Shown in pieces: positions 32,465 through 44,660 of a stretch of 64,000 nt of DNA. Location: positions 62,001 through 126,000 of the forward strand of contig JBBHKE010000768.1 in NCBI GenBank assembly GCA_037447655.1, in the 5' to 3' direction. The stretch is from Zygnema cylindricum (lineage: Eukaryota > Streptophyta > Zygnematophyceae > Zygnematales > Zygnemataceae). How positions within the stretch are numbered: position 1 is the first letter of the stretch; each line of letters opens with the position of its first letter. Below the pieces are notes generated by a model. That model did no database searches and was not told where the DNA came from. It saw only the letters and a program-made list of their open reading frames with translations. The translations under genes were made by a program, and so were the position numbers.

Positions 32465-33312
32465 GTTGTTCTGAGATAACTGCAGGTACTGAAGATGCAG
32501 AAGAAGCAGGAGTAGTAGTCATTGTAGAACAAATCAAGAGAGAAGCTTCAACAAATACCGATGGTAAAACAACAACATTGACAGAAAATAACTTTCAATA
32601 CAAAGATACAACAGTCCTACAAACCTACCGCAGTGTAGATATCCTGCGAAAAAACATACACATAAAATTTCACTTAATTTTGCTCAAAATTCTGTGAGAT
32701 ATTGAGAGGTGAATTTTCATAAAAACTGAGTGAACAGTTTTTCATATCATTTGTTCCTAATGACTCAAATTCATTAAGTCCTACATCTATACACTGAAGC
32801 TACAATAAGATGTACGGAGGCATTCTATCGGTACATCTAACATTCTAACACAACAAATACTGTGAGCATTCCTATGTACTAAAGGTATGTCATAAACCAC
32901 ATTCTACACACTAAATAACTAATTCGCTATAGACATAATTTTGTTATACCAAATATTTACACCAACGTTCAGACAACGTAAAGTGATAGTGATCTTATCA
33001 CGCCTCAACAGCATTTGTTGGCAGCGGCTGTCAGTTGTCCGAATAGAGGATTTTCGCAATGTAGATGTGACTTCACAAAATCCCGTGTTCTTACCGAACT
33101 TCCGTACGTCCACGGAGGACATACTCACGCATTTCTCTCAAGTGACGACACGTGTTCCGAGTGTGAATGAACCCTGAACTCCCAACTTCACAGTCACAAT
33201 AATTTTGGAAGGTAATGAACCGAACTCAACCAAAAATAATCTTAAGTCTTGAACAACTCTCTCTCCCTCACAGGTGAGGCATAGAGAGGACTAAAGCTTT
33301 CTAAAAACAGCA
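32465..33312 (-). mobile_element. Family-3 fragment E2: LTR, leader and gag N-terminus
   Basis: Minus strand. Gag N-terminus at about 32530-32465 (TTTPASSASSVPAVISEQ) resembles E. The leader and an LTR-like region extend to 33312, ending TGCTGTTTTTAG on the minus strand. Flanks ATTGTT (32459-32464) and ATTGTT (33313-33318) look like a target duplication although the left end is inside gag, not an LTR end. Shares the GTACGGAGGCAT block with element G. Confidence 0.65.
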
Positions 33313-33357
33313 ATTGTTAGTGGACAAGTGAAGCTTCCACCTTAGAGAACTCCACCA
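33313..33357 (+). pseudogene. D2 gag, second piece (45 bp)
   Basis: ATTGTTAGTGGACAAGTG to ACTCCACCA matches D3 gag 21298-21345, bridging the E2 and F insertions. Confidence 0.75.
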
Positions 33358-34200
33358 TGTTGATTTCAGAGAGCTTTAAGTCTCAGTATATTAGTGTGAC
33401 GTCAGAAAGGTAGTAATTTGTAGCGTAAGTTTCATGAGGATATGCATCATCACTTTTATACAGGACAACGCAGCTGCTATGCTGATAGAGCAGCGCAGCT
33501 GCTATGCTGACAGAGCAGCGCAGCTATGTTGACACAGCAGCGCAGCAGCTATGCTGACAGAGCAGCGCAACTGCTATGTTGACAGAGCAGCGCAACAACG
33601 CAGTTGCCTTACAGACAGAGCAGCGCAACAGCGAAGCTGCAACACAGACAGGACAAACGCAGCTGCGGTTACTTTGGATATGATCCGTACAAGCAACGCA
33701 GCTGCAGCTATCTTGGATATGATTCCCTACGTGACACCGCAGCCGCGGGTGATGTGAATGTGATCCAATACGCGACAACGTAGATGAGATTGATATGAAT
33801 CAAGTCAACGAACGAGATTCATAAGAGTATAACAAGTGACTTAGTCGACAAGTATTTGTATAATCACTTAACATAGATTCTGAGTAATATTGACGGTACG
33901 ATGATAGATTAGGTTGGCACGATTAGGAACACGTAGACCTCAGTAGGTGGGTTGATTTTGGGCGTACCTCTCAGTTACACTTGTATCGGCGATAGAACAC
34001 TGAAAGTATAAGACTTAGGACTTAGAGCCTTTTTATGTATCCAGACTTCCAAGTAGTTAAACTCTAGACAGTTTTTTGGAAACTTTTGAGTATTATATCT
34101 TGAGTGTTGTCGGGTTAATTGTGCTCAAACTTTGGGAGTTGGCAGTGTTTATGCTACTCTATATTCTGATATAGTTTTGTGAGGCTTGGATGATTTTGCA
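33358..34200 (+). repeat. Left LTR of element F
   Basis: TGTTGATTTCAGAGAGC to TTTTGCA, 843 bp. Pairs with 37572-38404. Contains an imperfect array of about 21-25 bp units (GCAGCGCAGCTGCTATGCTG) at about 33467-33690. Confidence 0.85.
33467..33690. repeat. CAGCTG-rich imperfect tandem array in the left F LTR
   Basis: Successive copies of AGCAGCGCAGCTGCTATGCT with CTGACAG or TTGACAG joints, becoming irregular to the right. The GCAGCTGC core is palindromic, so the array is rich in short hairpins. The right LTR has a shorter version at about 37684-37870. Confidence 0.9.
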
Positions 34201-37200
34201 AGAATAGGTGAATCAAAAGCAACGTCGAAGAAAAATATTTATTATGCTTGTGGAATGAGTGTCCAGACTCGTGCTATGGGTGATGTGTCCTTGCAAGTTG
34301 ATGTAGAAGGAAAAGCAATAGAAAGAACCCTTCACAATGTCTTATTTGTGCTTGACTTTAAGAAAAATCTGTTTTCTACGTCGTTGGTGGAGAGTAAAAG
34401 TTTTGAGGTTAATTTGAAAAATGGTCGGCGGGTTGTTAGCAAAAATGGCAAGGTTCCGGTTACAGGTACTAGAGATAGTAGCAAGATGTACCGCATGGAT
34501 ATGGCTAATACCAAGGAGAATGATTGACTGTACTCCGGTGTTTTGCACTCAGATGTTTGTGGCATAAAAGATTAGGGTATGTAAACTATGATAGTCTGAG
34601 AAAAATGGTCATTGCTAGAAAGATAGAAGGTGTATCAATCACAGATGAGCCGGTCAAAAATTGTGATCGTTGCGCTTTAGGAAAAATCCACAGATTGCTA
34701 TTTCCTAAAGAGTCTGAGCATCGGTCAACTTTTACAACAAATTCATTCGGATGTGTTTTGTCCTGCGAAGGTTCCATATGGCGGGGATGAAATATATGGT
34801 CACATTCACATGCCGGGGGGGGGAAATATATGGTCACCTTCACAGATGATTTCTCCAGGTTTACAAAAGTTTACTTCATGAAGGAGAAGACTGAAGTGTT
34901 TGGTCACATCAAACACTATAAAGCATGGGTTGAAAAACTTCATAATTCACCTATTTTGCAACACAGATCTGACAATAGTGGTGAACATACGTCAAAAGAA
35001 TTTGAGACCTTTTTAATCGAGGAAGGTATTAGTCATCTGTTGACTATTATATATTCACCATAAAAAAATGGGGTGTCGGAAAGACTCAATAGAACTCACA
35101 CGGAGAGCTCTAGGTCGATGCTCGCATATAAAAATGTGGATCCATAATTCTGGGCTGAGGCACTAAATTGTGCAGTTTATATTGTAAATAGGATAGCATC
35201 CAGATCGGTAGACACTACTCCTTACGATATCTCTACAGGTAGCAAATCAGATGTTACCTATTTCAAAGTCTTTGGTAGTCAATGTTTTATCTTGGATACG
35301 TCTACGGACAGATGGAAAATAGAACCGAAGGGATTACCACGTATTTTGTTAGGATATGATGATAACTCTAAAGGTTACAAAGTCTTTGTATTTGAGAGGC
35401 ACAAATAGTTGTAGCAAGAAATATCATTGTCAAGGATGAACTAGACTCGAAAGATTTATTTCAAATGACGGAGCAACAAAAGCAGCAAAAAAGTACAAGA
35501 GTATGTCATCTTAGATTGCATGGAAGAAATTGTCTCGCAGGTGCAACATTCTTCAGTAATGACTCTAGAGTCAGCCTCTCTCCGAATTCATCATCCAGTT
35601 CAGTTCCAAACAGACCACCAACACACGGATAGCAACCAGCGCAATCACCCACACACGGATCGCACCCAGGGCAATGAGTGCAATCAGCGCTATGCGCGGC
35701 ATCCGACGATCTCAGCCTCAGAATTTCCGAGGGAAGAAGATTCGGCAGCCGCCTGCAAGCAAGCTCTCACTTTGCCTACTCAACACTCTCAAGGGAGCCC
35801 TTGACCATCCAAGAGGCCTTCTCATCACCAGAGCGGAATCAGTGGATCGGGGTAGCAAACGACGAAATGAAGTTGATCATGGAGGCCAAAACATGGGAGC
35901 TTGTAGGACTTCCTCCAGACCAAAAAGCGATCAGCAGCAAATGGGTATTCAAGGTGAAGTTAAATCCAGATAACACCATTGAACGATATAAGGCAAGACT
36001 TGTGGCAAAGGGTTATAACCAAAAGGAAGGAATCGATTTTGAAGAAACATTTTCTCCGGTTGTAAGATTTCCGACAGTTAGGATTTTGCTCTCCCTAGTT
36101 GCTATACAAGATATGGAAATTCATCAAATGGATGTAAAGACGGCCTTTTTGCGTGGAGAAATAGAAGAAACTATTTACATGCAGCAGCTTGAAATGTATA
36201 CAGAACAAGGAAAAGAGCACTTAGTATGCAAGTTGCTAAAATCTTTGTACGGCCTAAAACATGCACCTAGGCAATGGAATCTGAAGCTTGATGAATTCTT
36301 AACCAGTCTAGGATTTCAAAGGATAAGTTTTGATCACTCCGTCTACGTTCTAAAGGGTGAAAATAGGATAGTATATGTAGCGGTGTAAATAGATGATTTA
36401 CTATTAATTAGCAAATCAATGGCTGAAATTATCAAAATCAAAACTGCTCTAAACTCACGGTTCGAGATGAAAGACTTTGGTGAGGCAAAGTATATTCTGG
36501 GAATCCAAGTAGAGAGGGACAGAAATAATAAATTAATAAAATTAACTCAAAAAGAGGCTATTGGAAATATGTTAGATGAGTATGGAATGCGAGGGGCAAA
36601 AGGATGTCTAACTCTAATGGAGTTCGCCAGAAGTTAGAGGGACAAGAGACACAACAAGGTGTCCTTGTTAGCGAGTATTTATAGTCAGGGGAGAATGATC
36701 CTATGACACTAATATCTTATAGAAAGATAGTGGGAAGCTCAATATATTTCATGAACTGTACCCGCCTTGACATTGCTGCAGTAGTTGGAGTACTGAACAA
36801 AAGTCTAGAGAATCCGAGAAAATCTGATTTTGATGCAGCAAGGATAGTCTTAAGATAATTAGCGGGAACAAAAGACCTCAAACTCACGTTAGGCGGAGGA
36901 GAAGTGAAGCTGCAAACGTGGAGTGATGTAAGCTATGGCGACATGCCACGCCGTAAATCCACCACGGGATTCGTTTTGCGGATTGGGAACGCAACATGCT
37001 GTTGGAGCAGCAAACTTTAAAAGGTTATAGCGCAGTCGAAAATGGAGTCAGAATATATGGCAAAAAACTCGACCCTCAAAGAACTCTTATGGGTAAAATC
37101 CATGTTGCAAGAACTAAGATACATGCAGGTTGGACCACAAGTGATATGGTATGAGAAACAGGCTGCCATTGCCATTGCCTCTAACCTGAGTCACCACTTC

Positions 37201-37365
37201 AAGAGTAAGCACATGGATGTACAATTACACTTTGGAAGAGAAAATGTGTTCTCTAGGGTGATCAAATTATGCTATATGCCAGATGCAAGAATGGTTGCTG
37301 ATATGCTTACTAAAGCTCTTCCTCCTCCCAAGTTCAATTATTGTAGGAATTGGGTGAATAGGTGA
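34201..37365 (+). pseudogene. Element F pol: late protease, integrase, RT, RNase H
   Basis: 34186-34527 matches the protease C-terminal/pre-integrase spacer of E (IYYACGMSV, LFSTSLVESKSFE). Pre-integrase WHKRLGYVNYDSL near 34560, zinc CDRCALGKIHRL, integrase 34830-35063 (DDFSRFTKVYF, SDNSGEHTSKEF). RT frame 35678-36388 includes [33 protein letters not shown] and LYGLKHAPRQW. The catalytic motif is IDDLL after a stop near 36387. RNase H frame 37042-37365. Multiple stops. Confidence 0.88.
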
Positions 37366-37571
37366 GACGCTCAAATGCGATACTGCCATGCTGCGATAGC
37401 CCAAAATTAAGATGTAGCGGACCCATGTGATTAGTTCGTTTTGCTGCACTGCTATATTGCCATATTGCGCTGTTATGGCAGCGCTGCTATGTTGCTCTCC
37501 TATGTTGCCATGATGCACTAAGTGTGACATCGCAGCTGCGCTGATACACTGAGTCTAAAGCTTTAGGGGAG
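37366..37571 (+). other. Tail of F with loose ATGC-rich repeats, then purine tract
   Basis: Between the end of RNase H and the LTR lies a run of GCTATATTGCC, GCTGTTATGGCAGC and TATGTTGCC words related to the F LTR array, then CTTTAGGGGAG. No coding potential is seen. Confidence 0.55.
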
Positions 37572-38404
37572 TGTTGATTTCGAAAAGCTTTAAGTCTCGG
37601 TATATTAGTGTGACGCCAGAAAGGTAGTAATTTGTAGCGTAAGTTTCATAAGGATATGTGTCATCACTTGAGTGCAGTACAGGACAACGCAGCTACTATG
37701 CAGATAAAGCAGCGCAGCTGCTATGCTGACAGAGCAGCGCAACTGCTATGCTGATAGAGCAGCGCAGCTACTATGCTGACAAAGCACCGCTGCTGCTATG
37801 CTGACAGCTGCCTAGCAGACAGAGCAGCGCAGCAGCAAAGCTGCGACACAGACAGGACAAACGCAGCTGCGGTTACTTTGGATATGATCCGTACAGAAAA
37901 CGCAGCTGCGGCTATCTTGGATATGATTCGGTAGGGGACACCGCAGCCGCGGGTGATGTGAATGTGATCCAATACGGGACAACGCAGCTGCGATTGATAT
38001 GAATCAAGTCAACGGGCGAGATTCATAAGAGTATCACAAGTGACTTAGGCGACAAGTTTTAGTAGAATCACTTAATATAGATTCTGAGTAATATTGACTG
38101 TACGATGATTGATTATGTTGGCACGATTACGAACACGTAGATCTCAGTAGGTGGGTTGATTTTGGACGTACCTCTCAGTTACACTTGTATCGGCGATAGA
38201 ACACCAAAATTATATGACTTAGGACTTAGAGCCATTTTGTGTATCCAGACTTCCAAGTAGTAAAACTGCAGATAGTTTTTGTGAGACTTCTGAGTATTAT
38301 ATCTTGAGTGTTGTCAAGTCAATTGTGCTGAAACTTTGGGAGTTGTTAGTGTTTATGGTAGTGTATATTCTGATATAGTTTTGTGAGGTTTGGATGCTTT
38401 TGCA
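37572..38404 (+). repeat. Right LTR of element F
   Basis: TGTTGATTTCGAAAAGC to TTTTGCA, 833 bp, mostly colinear with the left LTR. Differences concentrate in the CAGCTG repeat zone. Confidence 0.85.
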
Positions 38405-38549
38405 AGAATTGGTGAGCACTTGAAAAGAGTTGTTTGGTAGGATTGTTGATAGTTTATGAGAGTGTATCATGTCTACTTCTACTACTACTGCTGCTCCTCC
38501 ACCTGCACCGGTGGTCGTAGAACAACACACTAGGGTTAGGTGATATACT
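38405..38549 (+). pseudogene. Family-4 leader and gag N-terminus
   Basis: After the right F LTR come AGAATTGGTGAGCACTTG, a short leader, and from 38470 a reading start MSTSTTTAAPPPAPVVVEQ resembling the low-complexity Gag leader of family 3. It is cut at about 38549, where family-2 gag (TTTTCTGCAGCAAG) resumes. Confidence 0.65.
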
Positions 38550-41500
38550 TTTTTCTGCAGCAAGATTTGCTCCAACGAACATTCAAACCATAGGGACAGT
38601 AGTGTGTCCGAGAAGGGGAAAGGGAAGGAGACACCTCATACTCTTATTGCTCCTATTGCCACGACACCTGGAGCTGCGATCGTGAAGACCGCGGAGAACA
38701 ACACCCAAATGTGGGAAGACACCAACATGGCTTCCAAAACCTTCATTCTGAGACACCTCACTCATGCATTGGCAACCCCCCATCTTCACGTGTCCAAGGC
38801 CGAGGAGTTGTGGGTGAGTTTGGTGGAGTTTTATAGAGCTTGTACGATTCATGAGCTCCAGCTAACCGAGCAAAAGTTTGGGAATTATACTTACAAAATG
38901 GTAAAGATGTAAGACTAATGTAATGATCTCTCTTGTTTGCATATAGAGATGAAGAGTGTCGGGTTGACATGTACAATGAAGATGAAAGTTAACACTCTCA
39001 TCATAAAGTTACCCGACGCGTTTGAGAACATAGTGTACCGAGTACAAGAAATGACTAACAGTTCAAAGAAGTGGAATACTTAGGTGCGGATGATAATTGT
39101 GTAGGAGAACAGGATTGAGATTAGAAGAGGAGGAAAGAGCATTCAAGCTCTAGCTGCTTGAGTGGACCGATGGGGAAAGGACCTGAAAAAGCCGTACAAA
39201 GGAGAAAGAGATGAGTGTGGAGGACCGAGGCCCCAAAAGGGTCTTTGTCATTTTTGTAAAAAGTCGGGACACTTCATCGCGTCATGTGTCAAGCTGTCGG
39301 AGTTGAGGCTCCAAAAAAACCGAGGAGGGAGTTCTTCTGAAGGGAAGAAAAAGGCACTTGTGGTTACAAAAGTAAAAAGAGAGACCAACGACGAGTCCTC
39401 TGAGGAGGAGGATGGGGAACTTTTTCTTGTCGAGAGTCTGGAGGAGTAGGAGATCCCTCAGAAACATAAGTTTGCTCTAGATGCAATTCGGGAAGCCGAG
39501 CATGAAGGATGGATCATTGACTCAAGTGGATCCATGCATATGTGTCGTGATAGGCACCTCTTTACTAAACTAAGAAAGATCCCTATTGTGGAGATAAAGT
39601 ATGGGGATGGAAAGGTAGTTACTACAGATCTAGTGGGTTTGGTAGATTTGAATGTTATAGTGGAGGGTAAGACTTCTATACTCACAATCTCAAATGTACT
39701 TTATATTCTTCAGCTGAGTGATAATCTTGTCTCTACGTCAATATGAGATGACAAAGAGTTTGATACCTTCACTAGAAAGGGAGTCTTTACAACTAAGTTT
39801 GGGGATAAAGTCTACTTTACGGCAGATAACGGTAGCCTATGAATGTTTAGGCTTAACCTGAGTAATGAAAATAATTATGTTTATTATGTTGGTGTCCTAA
39901 AGTTGATGATTTGGCATAAGCGGTAGGGGCATGTGCATTTTGATATGTTAAGGGAAATGAAAAATCTTGGTGTAGTAGAAGGCATTCAGTTTTGGGATAA
40001 TGAAATGGTGGATGACTGTAGTGGATGTGCCCAAGGTAAGGCTCACAAACTTCCCTTTCCCAAAGCCGCCACATATAGGGGTGAGATAGTACTAGATCTA
40101 GTGCACACAGATATCTGGGAACCAGCAAAGGCACCTTTGGTTGGAGGAAAAGGGTTTATGGTGACAAAAGTCGATAACTAGTCCAGATACTCTATAGTCT
40201 ACTTTCAAAACACAAAGTCTGAAAACACGAACTTACTTCAAAGAATATAAAGCCTGGAGTGAGAAGTTGCACGGAACCCCTATTAAGAGAATAAGGAGTG
40301 ACAATGGGTGAGAGTATACCTCAAACCAGTTTGAGGAATAATAAGGGATGAGGGAGTTCAACATCAGAAAACTGTACTGTATAATCTAGAACAAAATAGG
40401 GTAGCTGAGAAGTTGAACCGGACACTAGAAGATAGTGTATGTACTATGTTGGCCTACAAGAAAATAGGAAAAAGATTTTGGGTAGAAGCCATGAACTATG
40501 CCAACTACATTAAAAATAGAGTTTTTACCTCAGCCGTTTAAGGAATGACACCTTATGAGAGATGGGTAGGAAGGAAACTAGATATCTCTCATATTAAAGT
40601 ATTCGGTAGTCAAGTTTACAATCTTGATACGGATAAGAAAAACTGGAAATTAGATGATAAAGGAAAATCTAGATACTTTGTAGGATATGATGAGGATGTT
40701 AAGGGATATAAACTCTATGACCTAGCAAAGCAAGATATCATTCTGGTGAAACACCTAGATGTCATGGATGAAGGGAAGTCAATTGACCTCTTCAAATGTA
40801 CAAGATAAAAAAAGAATAGCTTTTGAGTACGAAAGTGAGGAGAACTCTTTTTTTCTAAAAAGAGACATGAGTGAAACAGTGAATGTAGATTCAAAGGAGA
40901 TCCAAGATAGAGGAGATCTACCGGAAACCCCACATATTCCTACGCACTTCGAGGAGACAAAAGTAGAGGAATAGAAACCGGTATCAATGGATAGACGAGC
41001 CGATGAGACAGTAAGGAGAAATCCAAGACTTCACTCCATTCTAGCTTCGAATTTTGAGGGAGGGAGATGAAGCAGTAAAAGGATAGAGGAAACAAAGGCC
41101 GCTTATAAGGTAACTAAGCTATCTCACCCTAATGAGCATCTATCATACTCGGAGGCAGTGAACATTCCGGAAAGAGATAGATGGGTTAGAGCCATAAATT
41201 ATGAGATGGCCTCCATCATGGAAGCAAATACTTGGGAACTAGTAAACTGTCCTCCGAACATAAAACCGATTGGTTGCAAATGGGTCTTTAAATTGAAACG
41301 GAACCCAGATAATACAATTGAAAGATATAAGGCTTGGTTGGTAGCAAAGGGGTTCACCCAAAAAGAGGGGATTGACTATGAGGAGACTTTTGCTCCAAAT
41401 GTTCAGTTCCCATCAGTAAGGATTCTCCTCAATCTCGCAGTTGCCAAAAACATGAAGATACACCAGATGGATATTAAGATCGCCTTCTTCAATGGTGAGT

Positions 41501-41862
41501 TAGAGGAAGAAATCTTAATGCGGCAACCAGAGGGGTTCTTGGAGGAAAGAGAAGAGAGCAAAGTCAACAAGCTCATAAACTCCATATATGGACCGAAACA
41601 GGCTCCTTGAAAATGGAATATCAAACTAGATGAGTTTCTCACCGATCGCGATATATCCGGATCAACTCCGACCATTCTATCTATATGTTTGAAGATGAGA
41701 ATAGGGCTATTTTTATTGCAATTTATGTGGATAATCTGTCGGTGTTCAGTAAATCTGTCAGATCTTAGAAGCAGATTTGATATAAAGGATTTAGGGGAGG
41801 CAAAATACATTTTGGGAATTCAATTGGAAAGAGATAGGGGGGAAATAATTACTCAAATTATC
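38550..41862 (+). pseudogene. D2 gag (rest), protease, integrase and RT
   Basis: Gag 38604-38912, zinc knuckle CHFCKKSGHFIASC near 39246, protease IIDSSGSMHMC near 39520 (Gly to Ser), pre-integrase near 39910 (CSGCAQGKAHKLPFP), integrase fragments to 40808 (TPYERWVGRKLDISHIKVFGS), RT frame 41158-41610 ([34 protein letters not shown]). The catalytic motif near 41727 reads YVDNLS. At about 41862 it jumps to the end of an LTR; RNase H is missing. Confidence 0.87.
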
Positions 41863-41974
41863 AGGTTGACAATTTGTCTGCTAGGGTAGCAGTGGTTGTA
41901 GTTGAAAGTGGGCTAGTTAAAATTGCTTAGAGGCTTCCTGAATTTTGTAGTCCAATAGATGACACAGAATTGCA
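41863..41974 (+). repeat. Last 110 bp of a family-2 LTR closing D2
   Basis: GGTTGACAATTTGTCTGC to AATTGCA matches 32247-32356. Truncated at its 5' side. The flanking ACAGG does not match the left flank of D3, so no target duplication defines the outer element. Confidence 0.8.
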
Positions 41975-43116
41975 ACAGGTTGCTGAATTTTGAGCGATGT
42001 ACTACCGACAACATTACAGGTTGCTGCATTATGCACGATGTTCTATCGCGCAATGTTTGTAATCCACGTTTTCATAATTTAGTGGTACCACATAAATAAA
42101 TATCAAATATAGAAAATTGTGAATGATTTTCACATTAACCAAAAATCTTCTTTAGCGTATCATTTACGTACGTACAAGGTCATCGTACAACACAACTTTT
42201 GTACTCTTTGCAAACGTTTTGTCAAATACCGACTCATTTTTTTAGGGTTCCTATTTTTTTGCCAAACGCATGAGCATTGTCGGAAACTGTATAAGGTATA
42301 GGCGCAAACTAAAATAGTGTGACAAAAGAGCATTACGAGATTTCTTTTCTGTTTTTGGTTGGATTTTTGATGTATACATCCATTGAAAAATTATTTGATT
42401 TATATTGGTTGCCATCCTGACACGTATGCTCATTATCCAGCGTGTCGGGGCTTAATGTTTTTTGTAAATAGTACATCACCAAACTTTTGAACTGAATGCT
42501 TCCCACAAAAATAACGGTGATTGTTACCTCCCGGACCTTTGGATAATATTGTAAAGGTTTTGTTTAATGTTGTTAGCGGATAAGAACAAAATAAAATGTA
42601 CGGAGTAGTATGGATAAGTTCAAATTTTTGTAAATAACCTCACATCTCTTCCGACGCAACTTCACCCTTAGGCCTCAATTCCACTAGCCGATGCCAGTGA
42701 ACGTACGGTCACCCTTATGCCTCGATTCCATTAGGCGGTCCCAATAAACCTACAGACACGTTTGTACACAAGACTGGCAGTCTACTCTATTTTGTCGAGC
42801 CTGTAAACAACCTTTCCTAATTATGATCGGTGCCACCTATGATAGTGTTTACATTATGAAAATCTAAAAATATTCTTCAAACGCAAAATGTGAATGTAAT
42901 ATTTGTTACCAGCGGAGGTAGTTATTGATTCGTGCGAAAACATTGCGGCCAGATTTTTATTTTGAAAATGGAAATCAAAATTTGAAACAAAATTTACAAA
43001 AGATGTGGCAAACTTTGAAGGTCGATGGATGTCAAACGGAGCGTGCGAGGATAACTTCAGTAGACCTACATCTAGCATGGCAAGAAGCACATGGTCTTTA
43101 CGAAGTGTAGGCATAT
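41975..43116. other. Intergenic DNA without a recognised gene
   Basis: AT-rich with small local duplications: ACAGGTTGCTG-AATTTTGAGCGATGT is repeated imperfectly (about 41975-42060), and two imperfect 50-bp units starting TCACCCTTAGGCCTC and TCACCCTTATGCCTC lie at about 42660-42770. No domain or splice pattern is recognised. Confidence 0.5.
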
Positions 43117-43440
43117 GATCGCCTGTTCGAAGTGGATAGTTTTTTGCTTTTTCACGTGTACCAATGGTACATGACCCGTGTGAAGCAACTCTCCTCGCGA
43201 GGAGAGTTTATTCATCTAGCGAGGAGAGTTTCTTCACGTAGGATGATTTGTGCAATTTTTTCGAGGATTTGAAAAACCGAAACATCCAACGGTCAATACT
43301 TAGGCGTATAATATTGGAGCATCCGAACATTTATCGAGTAAACATGTTTCGTTTCACAAAAAAAAATCGAGCTTTGCGTAAAACACACAAGGCTCGATAA
43401 ACAACCCCACTTTTCCTCTAATGAAATCTTACCCTTAGTA
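43117..43440 (+). repeat. Dispersed repeat T, copy 1, with a perfect palindrome
   Basis: Colinear in reverse with 55637-55275 through GATCGCCTGTTCG, ACATCCAACGGTC, AGTAAACATGTTTCG and ACTTTTCCTCTAATG. It contains a perfect 22-bp palindrome at 43187-43208 (core CTCTCCTCGCGAGGAGAG) and an 18-bp stem, 43180-43197 with 43220-43237 (one mismatch). No coding potential. Possibly a MITE-like element or a structured RNA; no terminal repeat established. Confidence 0.65.
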
Positions 43441-43935
43441 ATTAAAAACTATATCCCACTCAAATGTGGTTTCTCCACGCACGGTGTTAGTGGTGAGGTT
43501 TTTGGTCGTTGGGCCGAACGCAACATTTTTGACAAGGTAGGGCGGACACTCCCTTAACGCAGAAGGTGTATTAGAAACATAGAGTTTTCATTCGTACAAA
43601 TTTCAAAACTTTACGATACGCGTTATTTTTATTTAAATTTGAACTCTTCGTTAAATTCGTATACTTTTCGTGTATGGATGGAGTGTACGGACGGAAATTG
43701 TACGGACAGATAGAATGTACGAAAATTTTCAAAAAAAAGAGGTTCCGTTATTTTCGCGCAGAAATTGGAATTGGATGTCAATTTTTTGACGTTTTTTCCT
43801 TACCAGGAAGCCACGAAGCCACCATTGTAGTCGCCATTGAAGCCCCATTGGAGCCGCAATTGAAATCGCACTTTAGCCTACACGAACCTTCCTAAAGGCA
43901 GTCATGCCTATGATTCGAGGACCAGTGTGCGAGCA

Positions 43936-44660
43936 TGTTGTAGCTCCAACGGGTGGTCTACTTAGGAACAATAAATTATGTATCTGTGTTACAGTACAGT
44001 GCACAAGCCACTAGGATTAGGAACCATCTTCTAGAAAATGTGAAGAATGGAAGAATCAGGCCATGCAATTTATGTCCGGATTACATGGAGCCAAAGTTAG
44101 GTTTTGTGGAAACCGACAAGGCCTCTCACGACTCACAAAAAGCGTACAATATCCGATTTGGGCCAGTTTACTGCAAGTCTTGTCGGGATCTAACCATCTT
44201 GTCGGGTGTAACCCGAGCTACAAAGTGAAATGAGTGCATACGAAAATCCGGGTGCTTTTGATAAACATCAGAAAACAGGTAGATGAAACATGGGTCAAGG
44301 CATTCTTTGTCAAGGGCTTACCATTTAGTCTAGTAAAAGACCCTTAATTCAAGGCAGCAATGGAGGAGACTGGGGAGATAGGGGAGTCATTTAAGTTACC
44401 CCGCCACGATGCCATGAGAACTCGTCTCTTGACTGTGACTAAGGCTATGATAACTAACGATTCGGCAAGTTACATGGAGACAACGGTCACTGGTGCCTCT
44501 ATCACATCGGATAGTTTCACGTTAGATAGTTAGACGATTGGTGATCAAACGCCTCTCCTCAACATTCTAGCTGTCACCCCAAAGAGGGACATGTTTCTCA
44601 CGGCAGAAAACACAATGAGCAGTGTAATGATGCGAAATATATTCTTCCAACTGTTGAGGG
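43936..44660 (+). pseudogene. hAT transposase remnant (BED finger and DUF659 region)
   Basis: An open piece at 43953-44228 contains RIRNHLLENVKNGRIRPCNLC, like a BED zinc finger whose first cysteine pair is lost. After a stop, 44280-44640 reads WVKAFFVKGLPFSLVKDP, then KLPRHDAMRTRLL and SITSDSFTLD with an internal stop, the N-terminal catalytic part of hAT transposases. The same domains occur at 59383-58682 on the minus strand. No terminal repeats seen. Confidence 0.7.

Larger units (their letters stand above)
33358..38404 (+). mobile_element. Family-4 copia retrotransposon F, gag deleted
   Basis: LTRs 33358-34200 and 37572-38404 start TGTTGATTTC and share long stretches, including a CAGCTG-rich repeat zone. 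The internal region lacks gag, zinc knuckle and the protease DSG, and goes from the LTR straight into the late protease region. A purine-rich tract CTTTAGGGGAG precedes the second LTR. After that LTR a leader and gag N-terminus follow (38405-38549), so the piece looks like part of a tandem LTR-internal-LTR-internal array. No target duplication was found. Confidence 0.87.

Noticed and set aside
33467-33690. Possible CRISPR-like array (regular short repeats)
   Set aside because: Repeats are imperfect and contiguous without unique spacers, and lie in an LTR of a plant retrotransposon.
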